Shown: positions 43,716-54,218 of the stretch, piece by piece | Layout of the letters: each line of letters opens with the position of its first letter | Position numbering within the stretch: position 1 is the stretch's first letter | DNA from: Rhizobiaceae bacterium | GTDB lineage: Bacteria; Pseudomonadota; Alphaproteobacteria; Rhizobiales; Rhizobiaceae | NCBI GenBank assembly: GCA_019635795.1 | Contig: JAHBYV010000005.1 | Coordinates: forward strand, 1 to 64,000 | DNA: 64,000 bases | Direction of reading: 5' to 3' | Translations under genes and position numbers: made by a program | Notes under the pieces: generated by a model | Databases searched by the model: none | The model's input: the letters and a program-made list of their open reading frames with translations, nothing else | Told to the model about the DNA's origin: nothing

Positions 43716-43920
43716 TTCCGATCCCGGCATCGGACAAAATGCGTCGCGCCTGTTCTGCATCATCGCTGGAAACCATGATTCGCCTTGGCAAAATGCCTAT
43801 GGAGCCGTCAAGAACACTCATATTCTGGTCGGCAAGCAAATATTCTATACCAGCGTCTTTCAAAAGAGACTGTACGAAAGAAAGCACCACGGCGTCGTTG
43901 GTTCTGATAAGTTCTATCAT
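43696..43920 (-). CDS. DUF2007 (putative signal-transducing) protein
   Basis: A 74-residue protein with the DUF2007 pattern: MIELIRTNDAVVLSFVQSLL, ADQNMSVLDGSIGILPRRIMV and an AEQARRIL helix near the end. The frame is open to 43977, but the family begins at the ATG at 43920. It overlaps the methyltransferase start and forms a small operon with it. A ferredoxin-like fold is expected. The function is unknown. Confidence 0.85.
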   Translation of the reverse strand: MIELIRTNDAVVLSFVQSLLKDAGIEYLLADQNMSVLDGSIGILPRRIMVSSDDAEQARRILSDAGIGNEIRDR

Positions 43921-44034
43921 TGCCAAGAATTGGCACCTCGTGGCATGGCTGTAAATACCGCCGCGCCAATTCGCCACCTGTAAGGGCGGATGCGTTGGAC
44001 CTAATATGCCGAGTGGCAGCGTGGAGAAAAATAA

Positions 44035-45048
44035 GTGGGTGTTGTCGTCAATTTGGATAGCGGCAAGCGCGAAGCATCGATCAAGCCGTTAGTCGAGCTG
44101 ACCCGTACCGACATGGGCCGGGTTAACGAGCTGATTCTGTCCAAGGCCGGATCAGACGTTGAAATGATACCGGAAGTCGCCAACCACCTTATATCATCAG
44201 GCGGCAAGCGTTTGCGTCCCATGATCACGCTGGCGGCCGCCGCGATGTTTGGTTACGAAGGCGATGGCCATGTAAAGCTCGCGACCAGCGTTGAGTTTAT
44301 GCACACGGCCACTCTGTTGCACGACGATGTGGTGGACGAGAGCGATCTTCGGCGTGGAAAGAAGACTGCACGCACGATCTGGGGCAATCAGGCCAGCGTT
44401 CTGGTAGGTGATTTCCTTTTGGGTCAGGCGTTTCGCCTGATGGTTGAAGTAGGATCCATCGATTGTCTCGACATTCTTTCAAGCGCAGCCGCAATCATCG
44501 CTGAGGGCGAGGTTATGCAGCTTGCTGCTGCCAATAATCTGGAAACAACCGAGGACGAGCATTTCGCGGTAATCAAGGCCAAAACTGCCGCTCTTTTTTC
44601 AGCCGCTGCCGAAGTTGGGCCGGTCATCGCTAACGCCTCGCGGGCTGATCGCGCGGCATTGAGGTCTTACGGCATCAATCTTGGCCTTGCCTTCCAGCTT
44701 ATTGACGATGCGCTGGACTATGGCGGATCAAGTGCTGATATGGGCAAGAATGTCGGCGATGATTTCCGGGAGGGCAAAATCACCTTGCCGGTGATTCTCA
44801 GCTACCGCCGCGGTACGCCGGAGGAGCGGGAATTCTGGAAGAGTGCAATCGAGCAGGGCTCCAATGGCGACGAGGCGCTGGAGCGCGCAATCAATCTCAT
44901 GGCCCGTCATGGAGCCGTGGCTGACACCATAGCGCGAGCGCGCCATTTTGGTGAGATTGCGCGTGATGCGCTCGCCCCGCTGCCCAATACACCGCAAAAG
45001 TCAGCATTGATTGATGTCATAGACTTTTGTATTCGCCGGATAAATTGA
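44035..45048 (+). CDS. ispB: Polyprenyl diphosphate synthase (octaprenyl/decaprenyl type)
   Basis: A 337-residue trans-prenyltransferase that makes the ubiquinone side chain. The two aspartate-rich motifs are LLHDDVVDESD (D97, D98, D101) and QLIDDALDY (near 223), with GGKRLRP at 57-62. The residues before the first motif (MHTATL) lack the bulky stops of short-chain synthases, which suits a long product, probably decaprenyl in this order. The GTG start is at 44035. It complements ubiA and ispE elsewhere in the window. Confidence 0.93.
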   Translation: MGVVVNLDSGKREASIKPLVELTRTDMGRVNELILSKAGSDVEMIPEVANHLISSGGKRLRPMITLAAAAMFGYEGDGHVKLATSVEFMHTATLLHDDVVDESDLRRGKKTARTIWGNQASVLVGDFLLGQAFRLMVEVGSIDCLDILSSAAAIIAEGEVMQLAAANNLETTEDEHFAVIKAKTAALFSAAAEVGPVIANASRADRAALRSYGINLGLAFQLIDDALDYGGSSADMGKNVGDDFREGKITLPVILSYRRGTPEEREFWKSAIEQGSNGDEALERAINLMARHGAVADTIARARHFGEIARDALAPLPNTPQKSALIDVIDFCIRRIN

Positions 45049-45149
45049 GCTGGATTGAACTTGCCTCTCAAAAAGGCCATGCTTTCCTGAAATATCGCCA
45101 AAGCAAGTGGGCCGGGCGGGCGTTTCCGGTCCTGGTTGAAAGGACGACG

Positions 45150-47138
45150 ATGCAGCTGAGACGTGCTAGCTGGCTGATGAGCCTGGCGGCAATCGTGGCA
45201 TTTGTGCCCACCACCACGGCGGTTTATGCAAAACAGGCTGATGCGCCGGTGCAGGTGCGTTCGCTGTCGGGTTCTTTCCTGGCTGCGCGCGTTGCCGAAG
45301 CTGATGATGATTTGCCGGACGCTATTGCCTACTACCAGAAGGCGCTGACCTTCGAGCCAGACAATCAGGAGATCAAGCAAAGCCTGCTGCTGGCGCTTAT
45401 TTCCGTGGGACGCTTCAATGAGGCGTTGCCTTATGCAAACGCCCTGAAAGAAGTGCCGGAAGCCGAGCGCTTCTCGCGTCTGGCCCTCGCGGTTGATGAA
45501 ATCCGCAAGAAGAACTTCTCCGGCGCTCAAAATATGATGAAGCTCGCGCTTCAGTCGGATGTGGATGCGCTGATTGCCGGGCTGATCACTGCGTGGTCCA
45601 AATTCGGTGCGGGTGATGCCAAGGGCGCGGCGGACTATTTGGAAAAACTTCAAGGCCCGGATTGGTATGCGCTGTTCACGTCCTACCATCAGGCTTTGAT
45701 TGAAGAAGCCGGTGGGCTGGACAAGCAAGCCGAGGAAACGTTTGGCCTGACGCTCGATAATGTGGAGCAAGGGCCGATTGCGCCTGGAACATATCTGCGC
45801 AATGCCGAGGCATATGCCGGGTTTCTGACCCGCAAGGGACGAAAAGCAGAAGCGCTGGCCGTGCTCGACAAGGTGAAAGAGTTTGCGCCCGGCAGACTGC
45901 CGATAGAGGCGCTGCGGCTTCGCATCAACGAGGGCAAGGCTATCCCGCAGATTGCGCCCGATGCCGCGGCGGGAGCAGCAGAAGCCCTTGCCAATATCGG
46001 AACTGCGCTGGATCGCGACGGCGGTGAGCCGCTGGTGCGCCTTTACCTGAATTATGCTCTGGCTCTCACGCCTGAAAATGACATCGTGTTGATGCAGCTT
46101 GCCGAAGGTGCCGAGCAGAAGGAAGACGCGCAGACCGCAATTGATCTTTACAGCCGCGTTCCGGCCACTTCGCCGTTCAAGCGACTGTCAGAAACACAGC
46201 TCGCGCTGAACCTTGCTGACCTCGACAAGCAGGAAGAGGCTGTTTCGCATTTGAAAAAGCTGATCGCTGACGATCCCAATGATCTGCGAACCTATCTCGC
46301 ACTTGGAAGTGTCTATTCGTCCAAGGAGAACTTTCGCGCCGCTGCGGATCTTTACGATCAGGCAGTTGAGCACATCAAAAAGCCCGAGCGCGACGACTGG
46401 AGCATATTCTACCAGCGCGGCATTGCTTACGAGCGCCTGAAAGAGTGGCCAAAGGCAGAGCCGAATTTCCGCAAGGCATTGGATTTGTTCCCCAATCAGC
46501 CCCAAGTGCTGAACTATCTGGGCTATTCCTGGATCGATATGGATATGAACCTTGAGGAGGGGCTAAACCTCATCCGCAGGGCTGTCGATCTGCGGCCAAG
46601 CGATGGATACATCGTAGATTCCCTTGGCTGGGCCTATTACAAGCTCGGGCGATATGAGGAAGCGGTCAACGAGCTTGAGCGCGCTGTCTCTCTCAAGCCG
46701 GAAGATCCGGTGCTGAACGACCATTTGGGTGATGCCTATTGGCGCGCCGGCCGCCAGCTTGAGGCAACTTTCCAATGGCGTCACGCGCGAGACATGAAGC
46801 CTGAGCCTGCCGTGCTCGCTTCCGTCGAGAAGAAGTTGCGCGAGGGCCTGCCTGCTGACGAGAAGAAGGCAGCGGCAAAAGATGCTCCAAAGCCGGCTGA
46901 GCCGCCGGTTTCTCCGCCTTCACCCGACAAGAAGACTGAAGCACCTCTAGCCGAACCGGAAGTCCGCGCCAGCAACACGGAATATGTTGTAAAGCCCGGC
47001 CAATCGCTATGGTCGATAGCGGTAGATCAGCTTGGAAATGGGGAAAGATATCGCGAGATACTCGATCTCAATCCCAACTTGCGCAACCCCGGCCAACTGG
47101 TTCCGGGACAGCAACTGATCTTGCCGGTTTCAGATTGA
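45150..47138 (+). CDS. exported TPR protein with C-terminal LysM domain
   Basis: A 662-residue protein with a signal peptide (LMSLAAIVAFVPTTTAVYA), many tetratricopeptide repeats (clear in the last third: NFRKALDLFPNQPQVLNYLGYSWIDMD and VDSLGWAYYKLGRYEEAV) and a Lys/Ala/Pro linker. It ends in a LysM domain (residues about 612-662, YVVKPGQSLWSIA ... LVPGQQLILP) that should bind peptidoglycan. The fusion of TPR array and LysM points to a periplasmic scaffold tied to the wall. The frame begins at 45027, but the ATG at 45150 gives the signal peptide and has GAAAGGACG before it. Confidence 0.85.
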   Translation: MQLRRASWLMSLAAIVAFVPTTTAVYAKQADAPVQVRSLSGSFLAARVAEADDDLPDAIAYYQKALTFEPDNQEIKQSLLLALISVGRFNEALPYANALKEVPEAERFSRLALAVDEIRKKNFSGAQNMMKLALQSDVDALIAGLITAWSKFGAGDAKGAADYLEKLQGPDWYALFTSYHQALIEEAGGLDKQAEETFGLTLDNVEQGPIAPGTYLRNAEAYAGFLTRKGRKAEALAVLDKVKEFAPGRLPIEALRLRINEGKAIPQIAPDAAAGAAEALANIGTALDRDGGEPLVRLYLNYALALTPENDIVLMQLAEGAEQKEDAQTAIDLYSRVPATSPFKRLSETQLALNLADLDKQEEAVSHLKKLIADDPNDLRTYLALGSVYSSKENFRAAADLYDQAVEHIKKPERDDWSIFYQRGIAYERLKEWPKAEPNFRKALDLFPNQPQVLNYLGYSWIDMDMNLEEGLNLIRRAVDLRPSDGYIVDSLGWAYYKLGRYEEAVNELERAVSLKPEDPVLNDHLGDAYWRAGRQLEATFQWRHARDMKPEPAVLASVEKKLREGLPADEKKAAAKDAPKPAEPPVSPPSPDKKTEAPLAEPEVRASNTEYVVKPGQSLWSIAVDQLGNGERYREILDLNPNLRNPGQLVPGQQLILPVSD

Positions 47139-47175
47139 GGACAGCAGCGCTGTGACGTGCTATTTGTAGCGGTTC

Positions 47176-47991
47176 ATGGCGCAAGCAACCAACCCACGCC
47201 TTCACCCGGCGCTGCGGTTCTTTTCCGCAGCCGTCATTCTTGTGTTGGCCTTTGGCGCTGGCCTGTTCTTTTTCCCGTCTCTGGTGCGTCCTCGCTGGCC
47301 ATGGGAAATCGCACCTTTCAATGCTCGTTTCCTCGGCGGATTCTACACCGCCGAAATGGCAGTCATGGCTTTCCTGCTCGTCTGGAATCGCTGGTCGCCA
47401 GGGCGGCTGATACTCGTCATGGCCTTCGTTTTCACACTCGTCGTGACGGCGACGTCTCTGGTGCACCACGGCATGTTCAACTTTGCGCGTAAAGCACCGT
47501 GGTTATGGTATGCGGTCTATGTCTTGTCCGTGCTTGTTTCTGGATATGCTCTTTGGGCAGGCCGGAAAACGCCGGTGATGAGCGGCGGGCCGGTGCCAGA
47601 GCTGATGCGGCGCTGGCTTGCAATGGAATGGTTGCTGTTGGCACTTTATGGCGCGGCGTTGCTCGCATTGCCGCTTTGGGCTGCATCATTCTGGCCGTGG
47701 CACATCGATATTTTCCACGCGCAGACATATAGCGCCGTGTTTCTTGCCGGGGCTGCGGGCGTACTTCTTGTTTCTCGCGAGGGGACGCGAGAAGATTTTA
47801 TCGTCGTTGCAGTCGCCGATATTTCTGTTGGTTTGCTAGCCATTGCTGGTCTTGCCTGGACGGACATGGCCGCCCAACGCGTTGCGTGGTGCGCGCCGGG
47901 CACAATTGTATGGGTTGCAATATTTGTTCTCATTGCAGCGAGCGGTTGCCAGAAGCTGGTTCATGCGCAAAGCATTGCTCGCATCGCTTGA
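47176..47991 (+). CDS. hypothetical polytopic membrane protein
   Basis: A 271-residue very hydrophobic protein with about seven or eight predicted membrane helices. Short loops contain several Trp, His and Arg residues (RPRWPWEIAPFNARFLGGFY; SFWPWHIDIFHAQTYSA). No known family motif was recognised. It lies between the TPR-LysM gene and glyQ on the same strand, 37 bases after the former, so co-transcription is possible. The ATG at 47176 is the only sensible start. Confidence 0.75.
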   Translation: MAQATNPRLHPALRFFSAAVILVLAFGAGLFFFPSLVRPRWPWEIAPFNARFLGGFYTAEMAVMAFLLVWNRWSPGRLILVMAFVFTLVVTATSLVHHGMFNFARKAPWLWYAVYVLSVLVSGYALWAGRKTPVMSGGPVPELMRRWLAMEWLLLALYGAALLALPLWAASFWPWHIDIFHAQTYSAVFLAGAAGVLLVSREGTREDFIVVAVADISVGLLAIAGLAWTDMAAQRVAWCAPGTIVWVAIFVLIAASGCQKLVHAQSIARIA

Positions 47992-48034
47992 CGCATCGGA
48001 GCGCGCTCACTAGGACAAGCCCACGATTGCGACC

Positions 48035-48985
48035 ATGCACGAGGCTTCCGTGTCAGATGCCATGAACCCGGCCCGTTCTTTTCAGGGCCTTATCCTTACG
48101 CTCCACGCTTACTGGGCGGCGCGCGGCTGTGTCATTCTCCAGCCCTACGACATGGAAGTGGGAGCAGGGACATTCCACCCGGCCACAACGCTCCGCGCGC
48201 TGGGGCCGAAGCCGTGGAACGCTGCGTATGTGCAGCCTTCGCGACGCCCGAAAGATGGTCGGTACGGCGAAAACCCCAACCGTCTCCAGCATTACTATCA
48301 GTATCAGGTTATCCTGAAGCCCAACCCCTCCAACTTGCAGGAGCTTTATCTCGGCTCGCTGGAGGCGATCGGTATTGATCCGCTTTTGCATGACATACGG
48401 TTTGTCGAGGACGATTGGGAAAGCCCGACGCTCGGCGCATGGGGCCTTGGCTGGGAATGCTGGTGCGATGGGATGGAAGTCTCGCAGTTCACCTATTTCC
48501 AGCAGGTTTGCGGCATTGAATGCGCGCCGGTCGCTGGCGAATTGACTTACGGTCTTGAACGCCTGGCCATGTATGTGCAGGGCGTGGACAATGTTTACGA
48601 CCTGAATTTCAACGGCATCGAAGGCGAAGGCAAAGTCACCTATGGCGATGTATTTCTGCAGGCGGAGCAGGAGTATTCGCGTCATAACTTCGAATTCGCG
48701 AATACGAAAACGCTGTTGCAGCACTTCGTTGACGCAGAAGCCGAATGCCGCGATTTGCTGAAAGCAGGCGCACCTGCAGCGGATGGGCAAATTCACCGGC
48801 TGGTGTTTCCTGCCTATGACCAGTGCATCAAAGCCAGCCATATATTCAACCTTCTCGACGCGCGCGGCGTTATTTCTGTGACTGAGCGCCAAAGCTACAT
48901 TCTGCGCGTGCGCGAGCTGGCGAAAGCCTGTGGGGAAGCCTTCCTGCTGACAGAAGCGGGTGGCGCAACCCGCAGCGCCGCCTGA
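48035..48985 (+). CDS. glyQ: Glycyl-tRNA synthetase alpha subunit
   Basis: A 316-residue catalytic subunit of bacterial tetrameric glycyl-tRNA synthetase. It begins [37 protein letters not shown], the class II aminoacylation domain. Motifs [13 protein letters not shown] (ATP binding) and [10 protein letters not shown] are as in the family. The start may be the ATG at 48035 or the one at 48062. It is followed 27 bases on by glyS. Confidence 0.97.
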   Translation: MHEASVSDAMNPARSFQGLILTLHAYWAARGCVILQPYDMEVGAGTFHPATTLRALGPKPWNAAYVQPSRRPKDGRYGENPNRLQHYYQYQVILKPNPSNLQELYLGSLEAIGIDPLLHDIRFVEDDWESPTLGAWGLGWECWCDGMEVSQFTYFQQVCGIECAPVAGELTYGLERLAMYVQGVDNVYDLNFNGIEGEGKVTYGDVFLQAEQEYSRHNFEFANTKTLLQHFVDAEAECRDLLKAGAPAADGQIHRLVFPAYDQCIKASHIFNLLDARGVISVTERQSYILRVRELAKACGEAFLLTEAGGATRSAA

Positions 48986-49012
48986 ACTCGCACCGACAGC
49001 CAAGAGCCAGCC

Positions 49013-51127
49013 ATGCCTGATCTTCTTCTTGAACTCCGCTCCGAAGAAATTCCCGCCAGAATGCAGCGCAAGGCGGCGGGCGACCTGCGCAAAATGGTCA
49101 CGGACGGCCTGGTCGAGGCCGGGCTGACCTATGAGGCCGCGCGCGAATATTGGACGCCCCGCCGTCTCGCGCTTGATGTTCGCGGCGTTACTGCGCGCTC
49201 ACGAGACGTGCACGAAGAAATCAAAGGGCCGTCAACAAGCGCGCCTGAACAGGCCGTGCAGGGCTTTCTGCGCAAGGCCGGACTTTCCGACATTTCGCAG
49301 GCGCATATTCATAGCGACCCGAAGAAGGGTGATTTTTACGTCGCGCATCTCTCCAAACCCGGCCGTGCGGCAGAAGACATCATAGCCGAGCTGATCCCGG
49401 CGATAATTCGCAGCTTCCCCTGGCCAAAATCCATGCGTTGGGGCAAGGCGTCCGCAAAGCCCGGCGCGCTTCGCTGGGTGCGCCCGCTGCAATCCATCGT
49501 TTGCACTTTCGGCCCTGAAACAGAAGAACCTGTCGTCGTAGAATTTGAAGTTGACGGCATCCGGTCCGGCAACATCACCTACGGCCATCGCTTCCACGCG
49601 CCGCAAGGTTTTTCGGTTCGTCGCTTCGATGATTACGCCGCAAGACTGGAAGCCGCGAAAGTCATACTCGACGCCGAGCGGCGCAAGGAAATTATCCGCT
49701 CTGATGCGTCCAATCTCGCCTTTGCAAATGGCCTCGAACTGATTGAGGACGAGGGGCTGCTGGAAGAAGTTTCCGGCCTTGTGGAATGGCCGGTTGTGCT
49801 CATGGGAACGTTCGAGAAAGAGTTTCTCACGATCCCAGCCGAAGTTATCCGGTTGACTATCCGTGCCAATCAAAAGTGCTTCGTTACGCGTCCGGCTGAT
49901 GGGCAAGCGGAATTGTCGAACCATTTCATGCTGACCTCGAATATTGAGGCAACAGACGCTGGTGTTGAAATTGCCCATGGCAATGGCAAGGTTGTTCGCT
50001 CGCGCCTTTCAGACGCGCTGTATTTCTGGCAGACAGACCAGCACGACCTTCCTGACCTCGACACGTTGAAAGAGCCCGCAGCGAAGTTCGGTCTCGACCT
50101 TGCCAAGCCGCTCGATCAGCGCATGGCGCGGCTTGAAAAGCTCGGTGTGACCTTCCACGCCAAGATCGGCACGCAGGGTGAACGCGTTGCGCGCATTGCA
50201 AAGCTGGCTGAGGAATTGGCGCCGCTTGTCGGGGCCGACCCGATGCTTGCCCATCGCGCCGCCGTGCTGGCCAAGGCAGATTTGCAGACCGAGGTGGTCG
50301 GCGAGTTTCCTGAACTGCAAGGCGTGATGGGCCGCAAATATGCGCTGCTGCAAGGCGAGCACGAGTCGGTGGCGACGGCGCTCGAAGACCACTACAAACC
50401 GCAAGGACCGTCGGACCGCGTGCCGTCCGATCCGGTCGCGATTGCTGTCGCGCTGGCAGACAAGCTGGATACGCTTGTCGCGTTCTGGGCGATTGACGAA
50501 AAGCCAACCGGCTCGAAAGACCCCTACGCATTGAGAAGAGCAGCGCTTGGCGTTGTGCGCATGGCGCTGGAAAACGACAAGCGATTGCCGTTGCGGCGTT
50601 GGGCTGATGCCGATCTGCTTTCCTTTTTCCATGATCGCTTGAAAGTCTATCTGCGCGATCAGGGTGCGCGGCACGATCTCATTGATGCGGTTATCTCGCC
50701 GCAGGCCGATGACCTGCTTGCCATCGTTCGCCGCGTCGAGGCGCTGGGCGCATTTCTCGATAGCGAGGATGGAAAGAACCTGTTGGCGGGAACGAAGCGC
50801 GCGGCGAACATTCTGGCTGCTGAAGAGAAAAAAGGCACACGGGTTGCAGACGCTGTCGATTCGTCGCTCTTGCAGGAAGAAGCAGAGAAAAAGCTGTTCG
50901 TTGCGGTGAATCAAGCTGAGAGCGAAGCAGGCCAAGCGATTCAAAATGAAGACTATTCCGGCGCAATGCGCGCACTTAGTGCTCTACGTGAACCGGTTGA
51001 TTCATTTTTTGAAGCTGTACTCGTAAACGACCCTGATGAGAATGTACGTGCGAACAGGCTGGCACTGTTGTCGCGCATCCGGGCGGCAACGGATCAGGTC
51101 GCCGATTTCTCCAAAATAGCGGGTTAA
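49013..51127 (+). CDS. glyS: Glycyl-tRNA synthetase beta subunit
   Basis: A 704-residue beta subunit that recognises tRNA-Gly. It starts [18 protein letters not shown], as in the family, and includes [46 protein letters not shown] and the C-terminal anticodon-binding DALR region. Its TAA stop overlaps that of the convergent small gene by three bases. Confidence 0.97.
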   Translation: MPDLLLELRSEEIPARMQRKAAGDLRKMVTDGLVEAGLTYEAAREYWTPRRLALDVRGVTARSRDVHEEIKGPSTSAPEQAVQGFLRKAGLSDISQAHIHSDPKKGDFYVAHLSKPGRAAEDIIAELIPAIIRSFPWPKSMRWGKASAKPGALRWVRPLQSIVCTFGPETEEPVVVEFEVDGIRSGNITYGHRFHAPQGFSVRRFDDYAARLEAAKVILDAERRKEIIRSDASNLAFANGLELIEDEGLLEEVSGLVEWPVVLMGTFEKEFLTIPAEVIRLTIRANQKCFVTRPADGQAELSNHFMLTSNIEATDAGVEIAHGNGKVVRSRLSDALYFWQTDQHDLPDLDTLKEPAAKFGLDLAKPLDQRMARLEKLGVTFHAKIGTQGERVARIAKLAEELAPLVGADPMLAHRAAVLAKADLQTEVVGEFPELQGVMGRKYALLQGEHESVATALEDHYKPQGPSDRVPSDPVAIAVALADKLDTLVAFWAIDEKPTGSKDPYALRRAALGVVRMALENDKRLPLRRWADADLLSFFHDRLKVYLRDQGARHDLIDAVISPQADDLLAIVRRVEALGAFLDSEDGKNLLAGTKRAANILAAEEKKGTRVADAVDSSLLQEEAEKKLFVAVNQAESEAGQAIQNEDYSGAMRALSALREPVDSFFEAVLVNDPDENVRANRLALLSRIRAATDQVADFSKIAG

Positions 51128-51522
51128 CTGCCTGTTTCCGGGGTGGCCTCTGGCAGAGGCTCCCCGAACCGTAAGGCTTCACGCGCGGCCCGTCGCTCTG
51201 CGCGTTCCTTGGCTCGCTGGGCCGGGCGGCTCAATGGTTTCTGCTGCACCACCACCTCAATCGGTACGGGAAGCGCCTCACCGGGCACGCCTGCCCGCAG
51301 AACGGTCAGGGCCGAACGCTTGTCGATAGCCGATACTTGCTCAGCGCTGACCGGCATTTGGTCGACAATCGCCATCACTGAACGAGAAGAGGGCGATTGC
51401 TCCACCATCAAGATGGAGGGCGATTGAATTGGGACCGTGCCGTCAACAATCAGAAGCGACGATGCTGAAGCCTGCGAACCGATCAGGCTCGCCGATATCA
51501 GGATAGCAATGTGTAGCCGCAT
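51124..51522 (-). CDS. small exported hypothetical protein
   Basis: A 132-residue protein with an N-terminal signal peptide ([16 protein letters not shown]) and no recognised domain. The middle contains a Pro/Ser/Gln-rich region, and the end is basic ([17 protein letters not shown]). The ATG at 51522 is chosen because it begins the signal peptide; one at 51537 would add five residues. The gene converges on glyS with a shared TTAA stop region. Composition like that of other small exported proteins of this group supports it. Confidence 0.6.
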   Translation of the reverse strand: MRLHIAILISASLIGSQASASSLLIVDGTVPIQSPSILMVEQSPSSRSVMAIVDQMPVSAEQVSAIDKRSALTVLRAGVPGEALPVPIEVVVQQKPLSRPAQRAKERAERRAAREALRFGEPLPEATPETGS

Positions 51523-51642
51523 GACGTTGCTCCGCATTCAGCAGCGGTGTTAACCGGTCTCCATTTCAGGCCAATTGAAGAAATAGACCGCAATTGAGCG
51601 AATGGCTTGCGGACGCGCGTTTTGGGCGATAGCAAACGCAGC

Positions 51643-52608
51643 ATGGAAACGCGGATAATCAAGGCACAGTCGGCATTGAATGAGGCGCTTGCCGTTCTGG
51701 AGCGCGGCGGTCTGGTCGCGATCCCGACCGAAACCGTTTACGGGCTTTCGGCGGATGCCAGCAATGGTGCCGGTGTTGCCCGAATTTTCGAGGCGAAGGG
51801 AAGGCCACGCTTCAATCCGCTGATTGCGCATGTCGCGAATATGAATATGGCGCGACAGGTCGCGATATTCGACCCGCTTTCGGAAAAGCTTGCGGCGGCG
51901 TTTTGGCCAGGTCCGCTCACGCTTGTCCTGCCGCTAAAGCCCGGCGCGCCGGTGCATGACCTGCTGACTGCGGGATTGGGAACGGTGGCTGTGAGAATGC
52001 CCAAGGGTTTCGCCTCGGAATTGATCGGGCGTCTCGGAAGGCCGCTGGCTGCGCCGAGCGCCAATACCTCTGGCCGCATAAGCGCGACAACCGCCCAATC
52101 TGTGGCGAGGGAGCTTGGCGGCAAAGTCGATTTGATCGTTGACGGTGGACAGGCCGCCATAGGAGTTGAATCCACAATCGTAAAGGTTGCAGACGGCAAT
52201 GTGCTGCTGCTCCGTCCCGGTGGCGCGGCGACGCGGGATATTGAGCGCGTCATTGGAATGCCGGTCATGCGCGGCACGTCGGGAAAGGTGGAAGCACCGG
52301 GCATGTTGCTGTCGCACTACGCGCCAAATGCGCGAATGCGGCTGAATGCCGATACAGTAAATGCAGGTGAGGCGCTGTTGGCATTTGGGCCCAGGCGCGC
52401 CACAGGCAGTGAAAACGCCAGCTCAACGCTCAATCTTTCGGATGCGGGCGAGCTGACGGTCGCAGCGTCAAACCTTTTTGAATATATGCGCAGGCTCGAT
52501 GCATCGGGTGCTGCCGTGATTGCGGTCGAGCCTATTCCGATGGATGGGCTTGGCGAAGCTATTAATGACAGGCTCAAGCGCGCAGCCGCGCCGCGTGACG
52601 GAGATTGA
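51643..52608 (+). CDS. tsaC: Threonylcarbamoyl-AMP synthase (Sua5/YwlC type)
   Basis: A 321-residue Sua5-type enzyme making the threonylcarbamoyl-AMP used for t6A37 of tRNA. It has the YrdC domain (about 8-195: AIPTETVYGLSADA, KGRPRFNPLIAHV, LAAPSANTSGRIS) followed by a linker and the Sua5 C-terminal domain (PGMLLSHYAPNA ... ). The two-domain form separates it from short TsaC. The ATG at 51643 gives the family start; an open extension upstream is not supported. It lies three bases before the FAD-oxidase gene. Confidence 0.93.
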   Translation: METRIIKAQSALNEALAVLERGGLVAIPTETVYGLSADASNGAGVARIFEAKGRPRFNPLIAHVANMNMARQVAIFDPLSEKLAAAFWPGPLTLVLPLKPGAPVHDLLTAGLGTVAVRMPKGFASELIGRLGRPLAAPSANTSGRISATTAQSVARELGGKVDLIVDGGQAAIGVESTIVKVADGNVLLLRPGGAATRDIERVIGMPVMRGTSGKVEAPGMLLSHYAPNARMRLNADTVNAGEALLAFGPRRATGSENASSTLNLSDAGELTVAASNLFEYMRRLDASGAAVIAVEPIPMDGLGEAINDRLKRAAAPRDGD

Positions 52609-52611
52609 CCT

Positions 52612-54021
52612 ATGGATGAGGCACTGATTGCTCGCTTTGCAGCAATTGTCGGAGAGCGATATGCCTTGCGCGAACCGGAAGACCTCACCCCCTTTACCAG
52701 CGAGCCCCGCGGGCTGTTTGGCGGTGCAACACAATTGGTGCTACGCCCCGGCACTGTAGAAGAGGTCAGCAGAATTATGGTGCTGGCAACGCAGACCGGC
52801 ACGGCAATTGTGCCGCAAGGCGGCAATACCGGACTTGTCGGCGGCCAGATGCCTGACAAATCCGGCAATCAGATCGTGCTGTCGCTGGCTCGGCTCAATC
52901 GAATTCTGGACATTGATACGCATTCAAACACCGCAACAGTTGAGGCGGGCGTTATCCTTGAAAACCTGCAACAAGCCGCTGATGCGGTTGACAGGATGTT
53001 CCCTCTGGCACTGGCCTCGCAAGGTTCATGCGAGATTGGCGGAAACCTTTCCTCAAATGCGGGTGGAGTCGGCGCTTTGGCCTATGGGGTCGCGCGCGAT
53101 CTGTGTCTTGGCGTTCAGGTGGTGTTGCCCACCGGCGAGATTCTGGACGATCTGCGCAAGCTCAAGAAAGACAATACGGGCTATGATCTCAAAAATCTTT
53201 TTGTGGGTGCCGAAGGCACGCTTGGTGTCATAACGGCGGCGGTCGTCAAATTGTTTCCCAAGCCGAAGGGCCGGGAAATCGCCTGGGTTGGCCTTGCTTC
53301 CGCCGAAGCCGCCCTTGACCTTTTCGGACGCGCCAATGATGCGGCCGGCGCGGGGCTGACAATGTTTGAACTGTCGCACCGTGTGCCGTTGGAATTCACC
53401 GCCCGGCACTATCCCTCGCCGCCCTGTCCGGTGCCGCTGGACTATGAATGGTACGTTCTGATGGAGATTTCTTCGGGCCGCTCGTCGGAAGATGCCCGTT
53501 CGTTGATCGAGAATATTCTGGCGACTGCTTTCGAGGACGAGATAGTTCAGGACGCTGCAATTGCGGCAAACCTCTCGCAGGCGCGCGAATTCTGGCAGTT
53601 GCGTGAGAATATTCCCGAGGCACAAAAGCCGGAAGGTGCCTCGATCAAGCACGATATCTCTGTGCCTGTCGCCGCAATGCCAGAGTTCATTGCGCGCGGA
53701 AATGAGGTCGTGCAAGGCGTTTGCCCCGGCGCGCGACCCTGTTGCTTTGGGCACATGGGCGACGGCAACCTGCATTATAATATCAGCAGGCCGGAAAATT
53801 ACGACAACGAAGCGTTTCTTGCTCTCTACAAGCCGATGAACCATGCAGTCCATGAGCTTGTGCGTGAAATGGGAGGCTCATTCTCTGCGGAACACGGCAT
53901 CGGAATTCTCAAGCGCGACGAACTTCTGGCCACCGCGCCGCCCCTCAGTATAGATCTTATGAAGCGTATCAAAGCTGCGTTTGATCCAGCCGGCATCATG
54001 AACCCCGGCAAAGTGATCTGA
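52612..54021 (+). CDS. FAD-binding oxidase (D-2-hydroxyacid dehydrogenase, GlcD-like)
   Basis: A 469-residue FAD-linked oxidase of the vanillyl-alcohol-oxidase-fold group. The FAD-binding 4 domain contains PQGGNTGLVGGQMPDKS and NAGGVGALAYG. The C-terminal FAD-oxidase C domain has GHMGDGNLHYN and SFSAEHGIGILKRDEL, with the histidines expected to hold metal and substrate. The closest matches by eye are D-2-hydroxyglutarate or D-lactate dehydrogenases; the substrate is not certain. It begins three bases after tsaC. The next gene is 197 bases away. Confidence 0.92.
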   Translation: MDEALIARFAAIVGERYALREPEDLTPFTSEPRGLFGGATQLVLRPGTVEEVSRIMVLATQTGTAIVPQGGNTGLVGGQMPDKSGNQIVLSLARLNRILDIDTHSNTATVEAGVILENLQQAADAVDRMFPLALASQGSCEIGGNLSSNAGGVGALAYGVARDLCLGVQVVLPTGEILDDLRKLKKDNTGYDLKNLFVGAEGTLGVITAAVVKLFPKPKGREIAWVGLASAEAALDLFGRANDAAGAGLTMFELSHRVPLEFTARHYPSPPCPVPLDYEWYVLMEISSGRSSEDARSLIENILATAFEDEIVQDAAIAANLSQAREFWQLRENIPEAQKPEGASIKHDISVPVAAMPEFIARGNEVVQGVCPGARPCCFGHMGDGNLHYNISRPENYDNEAFLALYKPMNHAVHELVREMGGSFSAEHGIGILKRDELLATAPPLSIDLMKRIKAAFDPAGIMNPGKVI

Positions 54022-54218
54022 CCTCTGGCTAATTAACCGCAAAGCAATATTTCCTTGGGGTTTCGCTAACCATTGAGCCTGATCAGAAAAATTTAACCGA
54101 CTTTATTAAGCGGTCCGATAAGACCCGCACGATAGCCTTCCACACATAAGAAGCCGGGAAACACCGGCTCGGAGAAGACCGGAAAACCGGCTCTCAGGAT
54201 AAACAGGAAGGCAACACA

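Noticed and set aside
54022-54218. CtrA site before the DUF6101-like gene
   Set aside because: The TTAA pairs are spaced by nine bases rather than seven, so the match is not good enough.
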